Shown: one piece after another, positions 17,463 through 27,871 of the stretch | How the letters are laid out: each line of letters begins with the position of its first letter | Position numbering within the stretch: the stretch's first letter is position 1 | From: Pseudomonadota bacterium | Lineage (GTDB): Bacteria; Myxococcota_A; UBA9160; SZUA-336 | DNA length: 64,000 bases | Assembly: GCA_003247575.1 (NCBI GenBank) | Contig: QJZC01000021.1 | Span: forward strand, 1 to 64,000 | Direction: 5' to 3' | Notes under the pieces: generated by a model | What the model saw: only the letters and a program-made list of their open reading frames with translations | Told to the model about the DNA's origin: nothing | The model's database searches: none | Program-made: the position numbers and the translations under genes

Positions 17463-17813
17463 ATGCGTGAATTGCTGTATCCGTGGTTCAGGGTGGTCGC
17501 CTTGTGCGCAGTGCTTCCCTGCGTGGGCTTGAGTGCGCCCGCGCTCGCGCAGGATACCCCTGGACCCAGAGCCTCCGCGCCGCTCGAGGGCGTGGTGAAC
17601 ATCAACCAGGCGACGGCGGAGCAGCTGCGGCTGCTACCTGGGATCGGACCTGCACGCGCGCAGGCCATCGTCGACTACCGACGCACGAGCGGTGGCTTCG
17701 AGCGCATCGAGGACCTGCTGGATGTCTCGGGCATCGGTGAGCGGGCTCTCGAAAGGCTGCGCCCGTACGTCGTGCTCGAGGGGAAGACGACCGCGGTCGC
17801 GCGCCCCAACTAG
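17463..17813 (+). CDS. ComEA-like exported helix-hairpin-helix protein
   Basis: 116 residues. ATG at 17463 follows AGGAGAGATCGAA. Residues 1-30 form a signal peptide ending in ALAQ. The mature part holds paired helix-hairpin-helix motifs: VVNINQATAEQLRLLPGIG and FERIEDLLDVSGIGERALERL. This is the ComEA-type DNA-binding module found in periplasmic DNA uptake proteins and in many small exported proteins. No other competence gene is nearby, so a role in DNA uptake is only suggested by the fold. Confidence 0.85.
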   Translation: MRELLYPWFRVVALCAVLPCVGLSAPALAQDTPGPRASAPLEGVVNINQATAEQLRLLPGIGPARAQAIVDYRRTSGGFERIEDLLDVSGIGERALERLRPYVVLEGKTTAVARPN

Positions 17814-17943
17814 CCCCCCCCTGGCGCAGCTGCGCCCGGCGCGGACGTTGGCGAGTGCCGCGTCCGCGTCGTCAGGGTCGCGCGAACCCGTGTGTGCCGC
17901 TCGCGGTCGGGGCGTCTCACCTACGCGTGGAGCGTCGCTGTAG

Positions 17944-19910
<1,967 letters not shown>

Positions 19911-19965
19911 TTCCCTCTTCCGACGTTGGATGGGTGTCTCGCGCCTCTATTTTGTACAGCACCCC

Positions 19966-19995
19966 TTGAGTTTTAGCGGTCGCTTAGATTAGAGT
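19966..19995 (+). promoter_or_regulatory. Candidate promoter of receiver-XRE regulator
   Basis: TTGAGT (19966-19971), 18-bp spacer, TAGAGT (19990-19995), in a locally AT-rich stretch. The expected start at about 20002 coincides with the A of an ATG that opens a 33-codon frame. Confidence 0.45.
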
Positions 19996-20001
19996 GCACA
20001 T

Positions 20002-20103
20002 ATGACGGAATCCTGTCGAGCGAAGGGTGTTGCACCAGCGGGTGTAGCGTTGCTCGTGGCACGAGTTGAAGCGGGGATTCTCAGTTCATACTCCCAACTG
20101 TAG
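20002..20103 (+). CDS. Candidate leaderless 33-residue upstream peptide
   Basis: An ATG at 20002 opens a 33-codon frame beginning MTESCRAKGVAPAGVALLVA and ending in TAG at 20101-20103. It is 24 bp before the ATG of the regulator gene. It lies exactly where transcription from the candidate promoter would begin, so it could be translated from a leaderless message. There is no Shine-Dalgarno and no known family. It may be a chance frame; conservation of the frame in relatives would decide. Confidence 0.25.
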   Translation: MTESCRAKGVAPAGVALLVARVEAGILSSYSQL

Positions 20104-20127
20104 GCGACGGCCTTGGAGGCGAATGGA

Positions 20128-20736
20128 ATGGCACAGCAGCGGATGAAGCTTCGAATTCTGGTGATCGACGACGATGAGGACATCTGCCTGTACCTGAAGG
20201 AATTTCTGACCCGCGAGGGCTACAAGGTCACCACGGTGACCAAGCCGCTCGAGGCTCTGCCCGAGATCAAGGAGGGCCGGCATCAGATCGTATTGCTCGA
20301 CGTTCGAATGCCGGAGATCGATGGCGTGCCGCTGCTGCGCGAGATCCGAGCGATCGACTCCGACATCTGCGTCATCATCATGACCGCGTATCCCTCGGTC
20401 GAGAGCGCCGTCGATACCATGAAGAACGACGCCTTCGACTACCTGCGCAAGCCGTTCCAACTGGATTCATTGCGCCAGGTCATCCAGCGCGCGATCCGCG
20501 ACAAGGGGCTGATGGTCGACGCGGAGGAGCGCGTGAACCAGCTGATCGGCCTCAAGATCCGGCAGCTGCGCAAGGAGCGGACGCTCACCCTGAAGCAGCT
20601 GGCGAACAAGACGGCCCTGTCCGTGAGCCTGATCTCGCAGATCGAGCTGGGCAAGAGCGCGGCGTCCGTGTCCACTTTGCGCAAGCTTGCTACCGCGCTC
20701 GGGGTGACGATGTCGTACATCTTCGAAGGGGTCTGA
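20128..20736 (+). CDS. Response regulator with XRE-type HTH output domain
   Basis: 202 residues; ATG at 20128 lies 8 bases after GGAGG. Residues 7-125 are a CheY-like receiver with the acidic pocket DDDED (14-18), phosphoacceptor Asp58 in VLLDVRMPEIDG, Thr in IIMTAY and Lys in YLRKPF. Residues about 143-200 form a Cro/CI-type helix-turn-helix (LKQLANKTALSVSLISQIELG). A receiver joined directly to an XRE domain is a less common pairing than OmpR or NarL types. No histidine kinase lies beside it, so it is an orphan here. It sits just upstream of the uptake operon and may regulate it. Confidence 0.9.
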   Translation: MAQQRMKLRILVIDDDEDICLYLKEFLTREGYKVTTVTKPLEALPEIKEGRHQIVLLDVRMPEIDGVPLLREIRAIDSDICVIIMTAYPSVESAVDTMKNDAFDYLRKPFQLDSLRQVIQRAIRDKGLMVDAEERVNQLIGLKIRQLRKERTLTLKQLANKTALSVSLISQIELGKSAASVSTLRKLATALGVTMSYIFEGV

Positions 20737-20742
20737 GCGGGG

Positions 20743-20760
20743 AACCTCTCAGGAGGTTTT
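20743..20760 (+). terminator. Short intrinsic terminator after receiver-XRE gene
   Basis: A 6-bp stem (AACCTC/GAGGTT) with loop TCAG is followed by further T residues. It lies 7 bp after the stop. The stem is short, so termination may be partial. Confidence 0.45.
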
Positions 20761-20930
20761 CGATCGCTCAGCGAGGAATTCCGGTCCCGTGGCCAGGAAT
20801 CCCGTTCCTTCTGGCTTGCTTCGGCCTTACTTCGGGGTTCGGTGCGCAGCCGACTCGCTACACTCGTACGCTACGTCCCAGTGGCAGGTCGCGGCCAAAC
20901 TGGGTGACCACGAGTCATCGAGGAGTCTGC

Positions 20931-22871
20931 ATGGTTCTCTCCAAGTTCGGCCTCTCCGGGGCCAGCGTCTCGAAGGACGGATTCGGGTCCGTCGATCATC
21001 CTCGCTCTCCCCGTAGCCGGGCGTTCACCGAGGCGATCGGCGGGCTGTCGGCTCGTTTGCTCACGTGCCTCGTCTTGGGTGCGGTGTTCGGTGTCCTCGC
21101 CGCCTGCAGCGGGCCCGAGCCATCGGGCGACGGGCGAGGCGAGGCGGAGGCTGGAGATGCTGGGCTCGCGTCAGAGGCTAGTCCAGCGGAGGCGAGCTCG
21201 GCCCAGGCGGATGCCGGCCCTCCCGCCCGCGGCGACTGGCTCGTCCAGCACACTCTGGCGGACCCCGAAAACCTGAACCCGCTCACCTCCAGTGACGCAG
21301 GGGCGTCCGCGATTCTGAATTGGATCTTTCCTCCGCTCTTGACTTTGGACAACGAGACCTTGGAGCAGCGGCCGCTGCTGGCGAGCGAGCTGCCTGAGGT
21401 GAGCGAGGACAAGCTCACCTACACCTTCGTGCTGCGTGAGGACATCACGTTCGCGGATGGGACCCAGGTCACTGCGGACGACGTCGTATTCACGGTCAAG
21501 GCAATCATGAATCCAGCCGTGCGCGCCCCACACCAGCGCAACTACTTCAACTCGGTCCGGGACGCCGTGGCGGTCGATGGGCGGACCGTGCGCTTCGACC
21601 TGAGCGAGAAGTACTTCCGCAACGACCTCATCCTCGGAAGCATCAGCCCTATGCCGCGCCACTACTACGACCCAGACGACCTGCTGGCGGACATCTCGGT
21701 CGCAGACCTCGTCAGCTTCGACGAGATGGACGAGGCGCGGAAGGAGCGAGCGCGCAAGTTCGCCGACCGGTTCAACAAGGACTACCTACGCACGCCGATG
21801 GGTCCCGGAGCATTCGAGCTCGACGAGATCGTGACCGGCGACCGGATCACCCTGCGACGCCGCGAGAAGTTCTGGGCGCCAGATGATCCGAAGTTCGGTG
21901 ATGCCTGGGTCAACCGGGTGATCTATCGCGTGATCAACGACCCCGAAGCCGCTCTGGTGCAGTTCAAGAGCGGCGACCTGGATGTCATCGGCCTACAGCC
22001 TGCTCAGCACAAGCGCGCGGACACGAACAGCGCCCGATTCCTTACAGACAATCACAAGAAGGAGCATGTCTCTCCGGGGTACACATACATTGGTTGGAAT
22101 CAGAAACGTCCGTTCATGCAGGATGTAGAGCTGCGCCGCGCCTTCGGCTACTTCGTCGACAAGAAGAGCATCATCGAGTCTCTGCTCTTCGGGCTCGGGG
22201 AGCCGATCGAAGGGCCGATCTATGTCGGCCGCTCCGAGTACAACCGCAATCTAGAGCCCTACCCGTTCGATCCCGAGCGTGGCAAGGCCCTGCTCGCCGA
22301 AGCGGGTTGGACCGATTCCGATGGAGATGGTGTGCTCGACAAGGAGGTCGACGGGAAGCGCGTACCACTCCGCTTCGAGATCATCTCGAACTCCGGCAAC
22401 TCGGTGCGACGCTCGGTGGGACTGGCGGTGATCGACGAGATGAAGAGAGCGGGAATCGACGCGAGCTTTCGGGAACTCGACTGGTCGATCATGCTCGAGC
22501 GGGTCAAGGCGTTCGACTTCGATGCGGTGATCCTCGGCTGGCGCATGCCGGTGACCTCCCCAGACCTGTATCAGGTCTGGCACTCGTCGCAGGCCGTACC
22601 CGGGGGCTCCAACCACATCGCCTATGTGAACCCGGAGCTCGATCAGATTCTCGAGGACTACCGGCGTGAGTTCGACGAGAGCAAGCGGAAGCAGCTCTAC
22701 GATCGCGCCCAGGAGATCATCTATCGAGATCAGCCGTACACCTTCCTATTCATGCAGAAGGCCGTCACCGCGTGGGACGCTCGCTTTCGAGGCGTGACCT
22801 GGTACCCGAGCGGGGGAACCGACCTGAATGAGTGGTGGGTTGCTCGAGTGGACCAGAAGTACACGCGGTAG
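20931..22871 (+). CDS. ABC transporter substrate-binding lipoprotein, family 5
   Basis: 646 residues. ATG at 20931 has GAGGAG upstream; an earlier GTG at 20904 is in frame. After an N-terminal tail, a hydrophobic segment leads to the lipobox LAAC, with Cys59 as the predicted lipid site. An Ala/Glu-rich linker follows, then the oligopeptide-binding (SBP_bac_5) fold: WLVQHTLADPENLNPL, YTFVLREDITFADGTQVTADDV and LDWSIMLERVKAFDFD. Family-5 proteins bind peptides, nickel chelates, opines or some sugars. The catabolic genes downstream suggest the ligand may be a sugar acid or its conjugate rather than a peptide. Confidence 0.93.
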   Translation: MVLSKFGLSGASVSKDGFGSVDHPRSPRSRAFTEAIGGLSARLLTCLVLGAVFGVLAACSGPEPSGDGRGEAEAGDAGLASEASPAEASSAQADAGPPARGDWLVQHTLADPENLNPLTSSDAGASAILNWIFPPLLTLDNETLEQRPLLASELPEVSEDKLTYTFVLREDITFADGTQVTADDVVFTVKAIMNPAVRAPHQRNYFNSVRDAVAVDGRTVRFDLSEKYFRNDLILGSISPMPRHYYDPDDLLADISVADLVSFDEMDEARKERARKFADRFNKDYLRTPMGPGAFELDEIVTGDRITLRRREKFWAPDDPKFGDAWVNRVIYRVINDPEAALVQFKSGDLDVIGLQPAQHKRADTNSARFLTDNHKKEHVSPGYTYIGWNQKRPFMQDVELRRAFGYFVDKKSIIESLLFGLGEPIEGPIYVGRSEYNRNLEPYPFDPERGKALLAEAGWTDSDGDGVLDKEVDGKRVPLRFEIISNSGNSVRRSVGLAVIDEMKRAGIDASFRELDWSIMLERVKAFDFDAVILGWRMPVTSPDLYQVWHSSQAVPGGSNHIAYVNPELDQILEDYRREFDESKRKQLYDRAQEIIYRDQPYTFLFMQKAVTAWDARFRGVTWYPSGGTDLNEWWVARVDQKYTR

Positions 22872-22883
22872 GCTGCCAGCTGA

Positions 22884-23912
22884 ATGTTCGGATATCTCTT
22901 GCAGCGGCTCGCCCTGATGGGGCTGACCTTCCTGGCGATCACCGTGATTGGTTTCGGGATCGTGCATCTCGCGCCAGGAGACCCGGTCGATCTGTTCCTG
23001 GCGGGAGGCATGGAGGCTGCGCAGAACGGCGTCGATGTCGAGCGTCAGGCGGATCTCGACGTCGCTCGTCAGGAGCTGCGCCGGCAGCTGGGCTTCGATC
23101 GCCCGCTCTACGTCCAGTACGCCAGCTGGCTGGGCCGAACCTTGACCCTGGACTTCGGCGAGAGCTTCAAGGATGGACGTCCTGTCTGGGAGAAGATCAG
23201 CGAGCGCATTCCCCTCACGGTGACCCTGAGCAGCCTGTCCATTCTGCTCACCTTCCTGATCGCGATCCCGCTCGGCATCTTGTCGGCCGTGCGCACCGGC
23301 AGTCTTGCGGATCAGATTTCCACCATGCTGGTGTTCATGCTGTACTCCCTGCCGAACTTCTGGATCGCCACCTTGCTCATCGTGTTCGTGTGCGGAGACG
23401 ATTACCTTGGTTGGCTACCCGCTTCGAACCTGAGGTCGGTTGATTTCGATCCCGCCTGGCCGCTCTGGCGCCGGCTTGCGGACTATGCGCAGCATCTGGC
23501 GCTACCCCTCCTGATCACGACCTATGGCACTTTTGCCTTTCTGTCGCGCGTGCTCCGCGCATCGATGCTCGAGGTGAAGTCGCAAGACTTCATCCGCACG
23601 GCGCGCGCGAAGGGGCTGCCCGAGCGGACGGTGATTCTGAAGCACGTGCTGCGCAACTCGATCATTCCGATCGTGACCAACATCGGTCTATTGCTCCCGG
23701 CGCTGCTGGGCGGCTCGGTCATCATCGAGAGCATATTCTCCTTGCCAGGCATGGGGCAGCTGGCGTTCAACTCCGTGCTGGCTCGCGACTACCCGGTCGT
23801 GCTGGCCCTGCTCTCGGTCTCGTCGGGGCTGACCTTGATCGGCATTCTGATCTCGGACGTTGCCCTGGTCGCGGTCGATCCGCGCATTCAATTCGGAGCT
23901 CAGCAGTCGTGA
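22884..23912 (+). CDS. ABC transporter permease, DppB/OppB type
   Basis: 342 residues with about six membrane segments. The N-terminus MFGYLLQRLALMGLTFLAI and HLAPGDPVDLFL are typical of OppB/DppB permeases. The EAA loop is ARAKGLPERTVILKHVLRNSIIPI, which contacts the ATPase. A periplasmic region follows the first membrane segment. It starts 12 bp after the binding-protein stop and overlaps the next permease as GTGA. Confidence 0.94.
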   Translation: MFGYLLQRLALMGLTFLAITVIGFGIVHLAPGDPVDLFLAGGMEAAQNGVDVERQADLDVARQELRRQLGFDRPLYVQYASWLGRTLTLDFGESFKDGRPVWEKISERIPLTVTLSSLSILLTFLIAIPLGILSAVRTGSLADQISTMLVFMLYSLPNFWIATLLIVFVCGDDYLGWLPASNLRSVDFDPAWPLWRRLADYAQHLALPLLITTYGTFAFLSRVLRASMLEVKSQDFIRTARAKGLPERTVILKHVLRNSIIPIVTNIGLLLPALLGGSVIIESIFSLPGMGQLAFNSVLARDYPVVLALLSVSSGLTLIGILISDVALVAVDPRIQFGAQQS

Positions 23913-25042
23913 GCACAGCTCGCTCGGAGCGCTACTCGGCGCGCGTGTGGCGGGAGTTCCGCGCGATTCCACGCGCCTTCGTCAGCCTCTGCATCGTCGC
24001 GACGCTTGCCGTGCTCGCGCTGCTCGCCGACTTCATCGCCAGCGACAAGCCGTACTATCTGGAGCTCGATGGCGAGACCTACTCCCCGGTTCTCATCGAC
24101 TATGGTGTCGCCCTGGGGATTCGCAGCTGGCCGGAGCCACTGCGTAATGCGGACTTCGCGCGGTTGTCCGAGCGCGCCGAGCGCTCCTACTGGCCGCCGA
24201 TTCCGCACTCGCCGGAGCGCGTGCGACTCGGGTCAAACGTGTCCTCGCCTCCGTCGTCGGCCCATTGGCTGGGGACCGATCCCCTGGGTAGGGATGTCGC
24301 TGCCGGTCTGCTGCACGGCACGCGCGTCTCTCTCACCATCGGGATCGTGGTCGTCTTGATCCAGGCCTTCATCGGTATCGTCCTGGGCGGGCTTGCTGGC
24401 TACTACGGTGGCTGGGTCGACATTTCGATCTCGCGAGCGATCGAGATCATGCTCGGCATCCCTTCGTTGTTCCTGCTGATCACCGTCGCTGCTCTGTTTC
24501 CGCCCTCGATCTACAACATCATGATCGTGCTCGGTTTGCTGGGCTGGACCGGCATTGCGCGCTACGTGCGCAGCGAGTTTCTGCGGGTGCGCGCCATGGA
24601 CTTCGTGGAAGCAGCCCGCAGCCTGGGCGGGTCGGACCTGCGTGTGATGCTCCGCCACGTTCTGCCGAACTCGCTGGCGCCCGTGCTGGTATCGATGTCA
24701 TTCGGAGTTGCCTCTGCGATCCTCGCGGAATCTGGACTCTCGTTTCTCGGTATCGGCATCCCTCCGGGACAGGTCACCTGGGGCTCGATCCTGGCTATCG
24801 CGCGCGACAATCCCTTCTCCTGGTGGCTTGCCGTATTCCCGGGTGCCGCCATCTTCCTGACCGTCACGGCTTATAATCTCATGGGTGACGGGCTGCGAGA
24901 CGCGCTCGATCCGCGCGCACAGACTGCCTACGTACAGGCGACGAGCGGGCGGCGTGTAGATGTGTCGCCGGCCGCGCCGCCGAGCCCGGGTCATCGAGCA
25001 TCGCCGCAGAGCTCGGCCGCTCGAGCACCGGGTGTGGGCTAG
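23909..25042 (+). CDS. ABC transporter permease, DppC/OppC type
   Basis: 377 residues. The EAA loop EAARSLGGSDLRVMLRHVLPNSLAPVLV and the HWLGTDPLGRDVAAGLLHGTR segment identify the OppC/DppC subunit. An enlarged periplasmic loop (about 45-110) follows the first membrane segment. The C-terminal 40 residues are a Pro/Ser-rich cytoplasmic tail. The start is a GTG overlapping the upstream stop. No matching ATPase gene (OppD/F type) lies in the window, so the importer must borrow one encoded elsewhere. Confidence 0.94.
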   Translation: MSTARSERYSARVWREFRAIPRAFVSLCIVATLAVLALLADFIASDKPYYLELDGETYSPVLIDYGVALGIRSWPEPLRNADFARLSERAERSYWPPIPHSPERVRLGSNVSSPPSSAHWLGTDPLGRDVAAGLLHGTRVSLTIGIVVVLIQAFIGIVLGGLAGYYGGWVDISISRAIEIMLGIPSLFLLITVAALFPPSIYNIMIVLGLLGWTGIARYVRSEFLRVRAMDFVEAARSLGGSDLRVMLRHVLPNSLAPVLVSMSFGVASAILAESGLSFLGIGIPPGQVTWGSILAIARDNPFSWWLAVFPGAAIFLTVTAYNLMGDGLRDALDPRAQTAYVQATSGRRVDVSPAAPPSPGHRASPQSSAARAPGVG

Positions 25043-25069
25043 CTCGAAGTCCTCCGTAGGAGTCGGTCG

Positions 25070-26173
25070 ATGCGAACTTTGGAGAATTGGAAGCCGCGCA
25101 GGGGACTATCGATCCCGTGCGTCACCGCACTCGATGCGGCGGCACGGGTGCTGGAGGAAGACCAGCGCCGCTTGACTAGGTATCTGATCCAGTCTGGGCG
25201 CGGTGCCGACGTGATCTTCGTCATGGGGACCACGGGTGAGTGGCGGGGGCTCGAAGCCGACCAGCGCGCAGTCGCCATTCAAGTCGTGGTCGAGGAGGTG
25301 CGCAAGAGCGAGTCTCGGCTGGCACTACTCGGCCAGCCTCTCCCGGAGGCCTGGGTTGGCATCACCGGCCCCAGCGCACGGGAGACCTTGGAGACGCTCG
25401 AGCTCGCGTTGCAGGTCGGAGCGCACGGGGCGGTGCTTGCGCCGCTCGCCGTGCCAGGTGTCTCCGATCCGGTACGATTCCTACAGCGAGACGTCGCCGA
25501 TCTGCTCGATGCCCGGGACCGCCGGATCCCGGTCTATCTCTATGACAACCCCGAGATTGCGGTTGGAGAGACGCGACAGCTCCACACTCGGTGGGTGAAG
25601 CAGCTGTCGCGGCTCGACTTCGTGCGCGGAATCAAGGTGAGCGCGTCTCCGCGGCGGCTGGGGCACTACACCAAGGCAGCCGGACACTTCCGCGATCTGG
25701 GAGAGTTCGCCATCTACGTCGGAAACGCGCTGCACATCCTCGAGATGATGCGCCCGCAGACCGGCCTTTGGGGCATGTTGGTCGAACGCTGGAATCGGTT
25801 TCTGCTTCACGACATGCTCCCTGCGGGTGTCGTCTCGGGTCCCGCGAACCTCTTTCCGCGCGAGTGGCAGCGCGCTTGGCAGGTAGCGTGCGTGGGGGAC
25901 GAAGAGCGGATGGCCGCGCTGCGTGACTGCTTCGAGCGGTTCCGCAGCAGCTACGTGTTTCCAGAGGGGAAGCGCTCGCTCGCTGCCCTGAAGCGGGGGC
26001 TCCTCCGGCTGGGAGTCCTCTCCAGCGACGCGGTGGCGCCGGGGACCAAGCCCTTCAGCTCGGATCAGCGAGATCGCTTCGACCTTGCCTTCGACGCCCT
26101 GCGGGCGCGTCTGGCGGAGACGTTGCCCGAGCGCTGGGTATCGCGACCCGCAGAAGCGGATCTCGAGCCGTGA
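25070..26173 (+). CDS. DapA/NanA-family class I aldolase with C-terminal extension
   Basis: 367 residues. TIM-barrel motifs of the dihydrodipicolinate synthase family are present: FVMGTTGEWRGLEADQR (GTTGE loop), catalytic Tyr near 158 in VYLYDNPE, and Schiff-base Lys near 189 in RGIKVSASP. These enzymes condense or cleave pyruvate with an aldehyde; besides DapA the family includes sialic acid and 2-keto-3-deoxy sugar-acid aldolases. Family members are usually about 300 residues; the extra 60 C-terminal residues are charged and unrecognised. Its place between an importer and a kinase-isomerase fusion favours catabolic aldolase action over lysine synthesis. Confidence 0.85.
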   Translation: MRTLENWKPRRGLSIPCVTALDAAARVLEEDQRRLTRYLIQSGRGADVIFVMGTTGEWRGLEADQRAVAIQVVVEEVRKSESRLALLGQPLPEAWVGITGPSARETLETLELALQVGAHGAVLAPLAVPGVSDPVRFLQRDVADLLDARDRRIPVYLYDNPEIAVGETRQLHTRWVKQLSRLDFVRGIKVSASPRRLGHYTKAAGHFRDLGEFAIYVGNALHILEMMRPQTGLWGMLVERWNRFLLHDMLPAGVVSGPANLFPREWQRAWQVACVGDEERMAALRDCFERFRSSYVFPEGKRSLAALKRGLLRLGVLSSDAVAPGTKPFSSDQRDRFDLAFDALRARLAETLPERWVSRPAEADLEP

Positions 26174-27819
26174 CTCGGACCCGGCGTCGCTACGATCTGG
26201 TCGGCAGCGGGAGCATGGTGCTCGACCGCATTCTGCGCACGGCCAGGATTCTCGGGCCAGAGCAGAAGGCCGTGCTGCCCGCCGACGGGACGCGGCCTGC
26301 GCTCGAGGAGCGGGTGGGTGGTGTCACCCTGAATCATCTGGGCTGGGCCCGGATCCTGGGACTGCGCACGGCGATCTTCGGCAAGCAGGCGGAGGATCGA
26401 GCCGGGCGCGTGCTGCGAGAAGGCATGGAGCGCCTGGGCATCGAGCATCGTATCGATCTCGGCGGGAGCGCATCGTCGTTCGCGCAGGTGATCGTGGACG
26501 ATGCGGGGGAACGTGCGATCTATATGTCGCGCGGGGCGACCGCGGAGCTGACGCCGGCCGATCTGGAGGCCCAGTTTCTGGACTTGATCCGCGCCGGGAC
26601 CTTCTTCTCGAGCGAGATCTCGCAGCTGCCTCTCGCGACCGTCCTGCGAGCCTTCGAGCTCGCTCGCAGTGATGGGGTGCGCACCGTGCTGGACCTGGAC
26701 GTTCCGCGCGCCGAGGCAGTCTCGACTCTCGGCACTCAGGGCGAGCTCCAAGCGATCCTCGAGCGGACCGACGTGCTCAAGGCGTCCGTTGCGGCAATGG
26801 TCGGCTGGTTGGACCCTCGCGACCCCGAGGGCGCCCTGCGCGCGCTCTGCGAGTGTTGCCCGAACGCGTCGTTGGTGGTCCTGACTCTCGGCAAGGAGGG
26901 CGCTCTCTTTGCCTCCCGTGTCCCCGCTGGAGATCTGCGCGTGGCGCACGTGGCCTCGGGGGGTGTGGACGTTCGGGATACCACGGGAGCCGGCGACGCC
27001 TTTCTCGGTGGGCTGATCGCCGGACTCATCCAGGGGCATACGCACGACGACGCCGTCCGCTTGGCGAACGCGTGTGGGGCTGCTTGCTGCGAGCAGCTCG
27101 GCGCCTTTCCCGATGGGATCGACGCTTGCCGTCGCCGAGTGGAGGAGCACCTGGCGCGTCAGTCGGGAGCTCCACTCGAGCTCGCGGAGCTCGAGTTCCG
27201 GCGGCTGCCCGACCTCGAGCTACGGACCGAGACCCATAGCTTCATCGAGGCGATCCCAGCGGAAATCCAGCGAATAGCCTCCGAGCTGGACACTGCGGCG
27301 CTGCTGCGCGCCACGAAACTGATCCTGGACGTCGAGCGGCGCGGTGGACGGGTGCACGTGACTGGAATCGGCAAGCCAGCCCACGCTGCGGGCTACATCG
27401 CCGCATTGCTCTCGAGTACGGGAACCCCGGCTGTGGTGCTCGATGCGAGCGAGACGACGCACGGAAGTGCGGGCCAGCTGCGGTCGGGCGATCTCGTGAT
27501 TGCAATCTCGAACAGTGGAGGTACGCCAGAGTTGCTGGCTGCGCTCCAAGCTGCGTGCGGTGTTGGTGCCCGCATCATCGGTGTGACGGCGGACTTGGAG
27601 AGCCCTCTGTCACAGCTGTCGGAGGTGGTCCTGCGGGCTCGCGTAGCAGCCGAGGGAGGACCGCTCGGACTGGCGCCTAGGGCCAGCATCCTAGCGGAGC
27701 TCTTCGTGTTGCAGGCGCTATCCGTTCAGCTTCAGGCAGTGCGAGGCTTCACCCGAGAGGACTACCATCGGCGACACCCGGGTGGAGTTCTGGGCCAGAA
27801 GAGCAAACCCGGGGTCTAG
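26170..27819 (+). CDS. PfkB sugar kinase fused to KdsD/KpsF-type arabinose-5-phosphate isomerase domain
   Basis: 549 residues; the GTG overlaps the aldolase stop. Residues about 8-335 are a PfkB kinase with GGVTLNHLGWARILG and the catalytic DTTGAGDAFLGGL near 270. Residues about 355-549 are a SIS domain closely resembling KdsD/KpsF: GIGKPAHAAG (active Lys), SSTGTPAVVLDASETTHG, ISNSGGTPELLAAL, GPLGLAPRAS and GFTREDYHRRHPGG. The KdsD active-site Lys, Glu and both His positions appear retained; the C-terminal CBS pair of full-length KdsD is absent. The two activities would phosphorylate a pentose and interconvert aldose- and ketose-5-phosphate. Confidence 0.88.
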   Translation: MTRTRRRYDLVGSGSMVLDRILRTARILGPEQKAVLPADGTRPALEERVGGVTLNHLGWARILGLRTAIFGKQAEDRAGRVLREGMERLGIEHRIDLGGSASSFAQVIVDDAGERAIYMSRGATAELTPADLEAQFLDLIRAGTFFSSEISQLPLATVLRAFELARSDGVRTVLDLDVPRAEAVSTLGTQGELQAILERTDVLKASVAAMVGWLDPRDPEGALRALCECCPNASLVVLTLGKEGALFASRVPAGDLRVAHVASGGVDVRDTTGAGDAFLGGLIAGLIQGHTHDDAVRLANACGAACCEQLGAFPDGIDACRRRVEEHLARQSGAPLELAELEFRRLPDLELRTETHSFIEAIPAEIQRIASELDTAALLRATKLILDVERRGGRVHVTGIGKPAHAAGYIAALLSSTGTPAVVLDASETTHGSAGQLRSGDLVIAISNSGGTPELLAALQAACGVGARIIGVTADLESPLSQLSEVVLRARVAAEGGPLGLAPRASILAELFVLQALSVQLQAVRGFTREDYHRRHPGGVLGQKSKPGV

Positions 27820-27871
27820 CCAACTGCCGCGCGAGCTGCTCCCGCGCACATGTGCGAGCGCGCTCGACGCA

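Noticed and set aside
17814..17850. GGCGCAGCTGCGCC palindrome after the ComEA-like gene as a terminator
   Set aside because: It is only 14 bp without a T-run and could be chance in GC-rich DNA.
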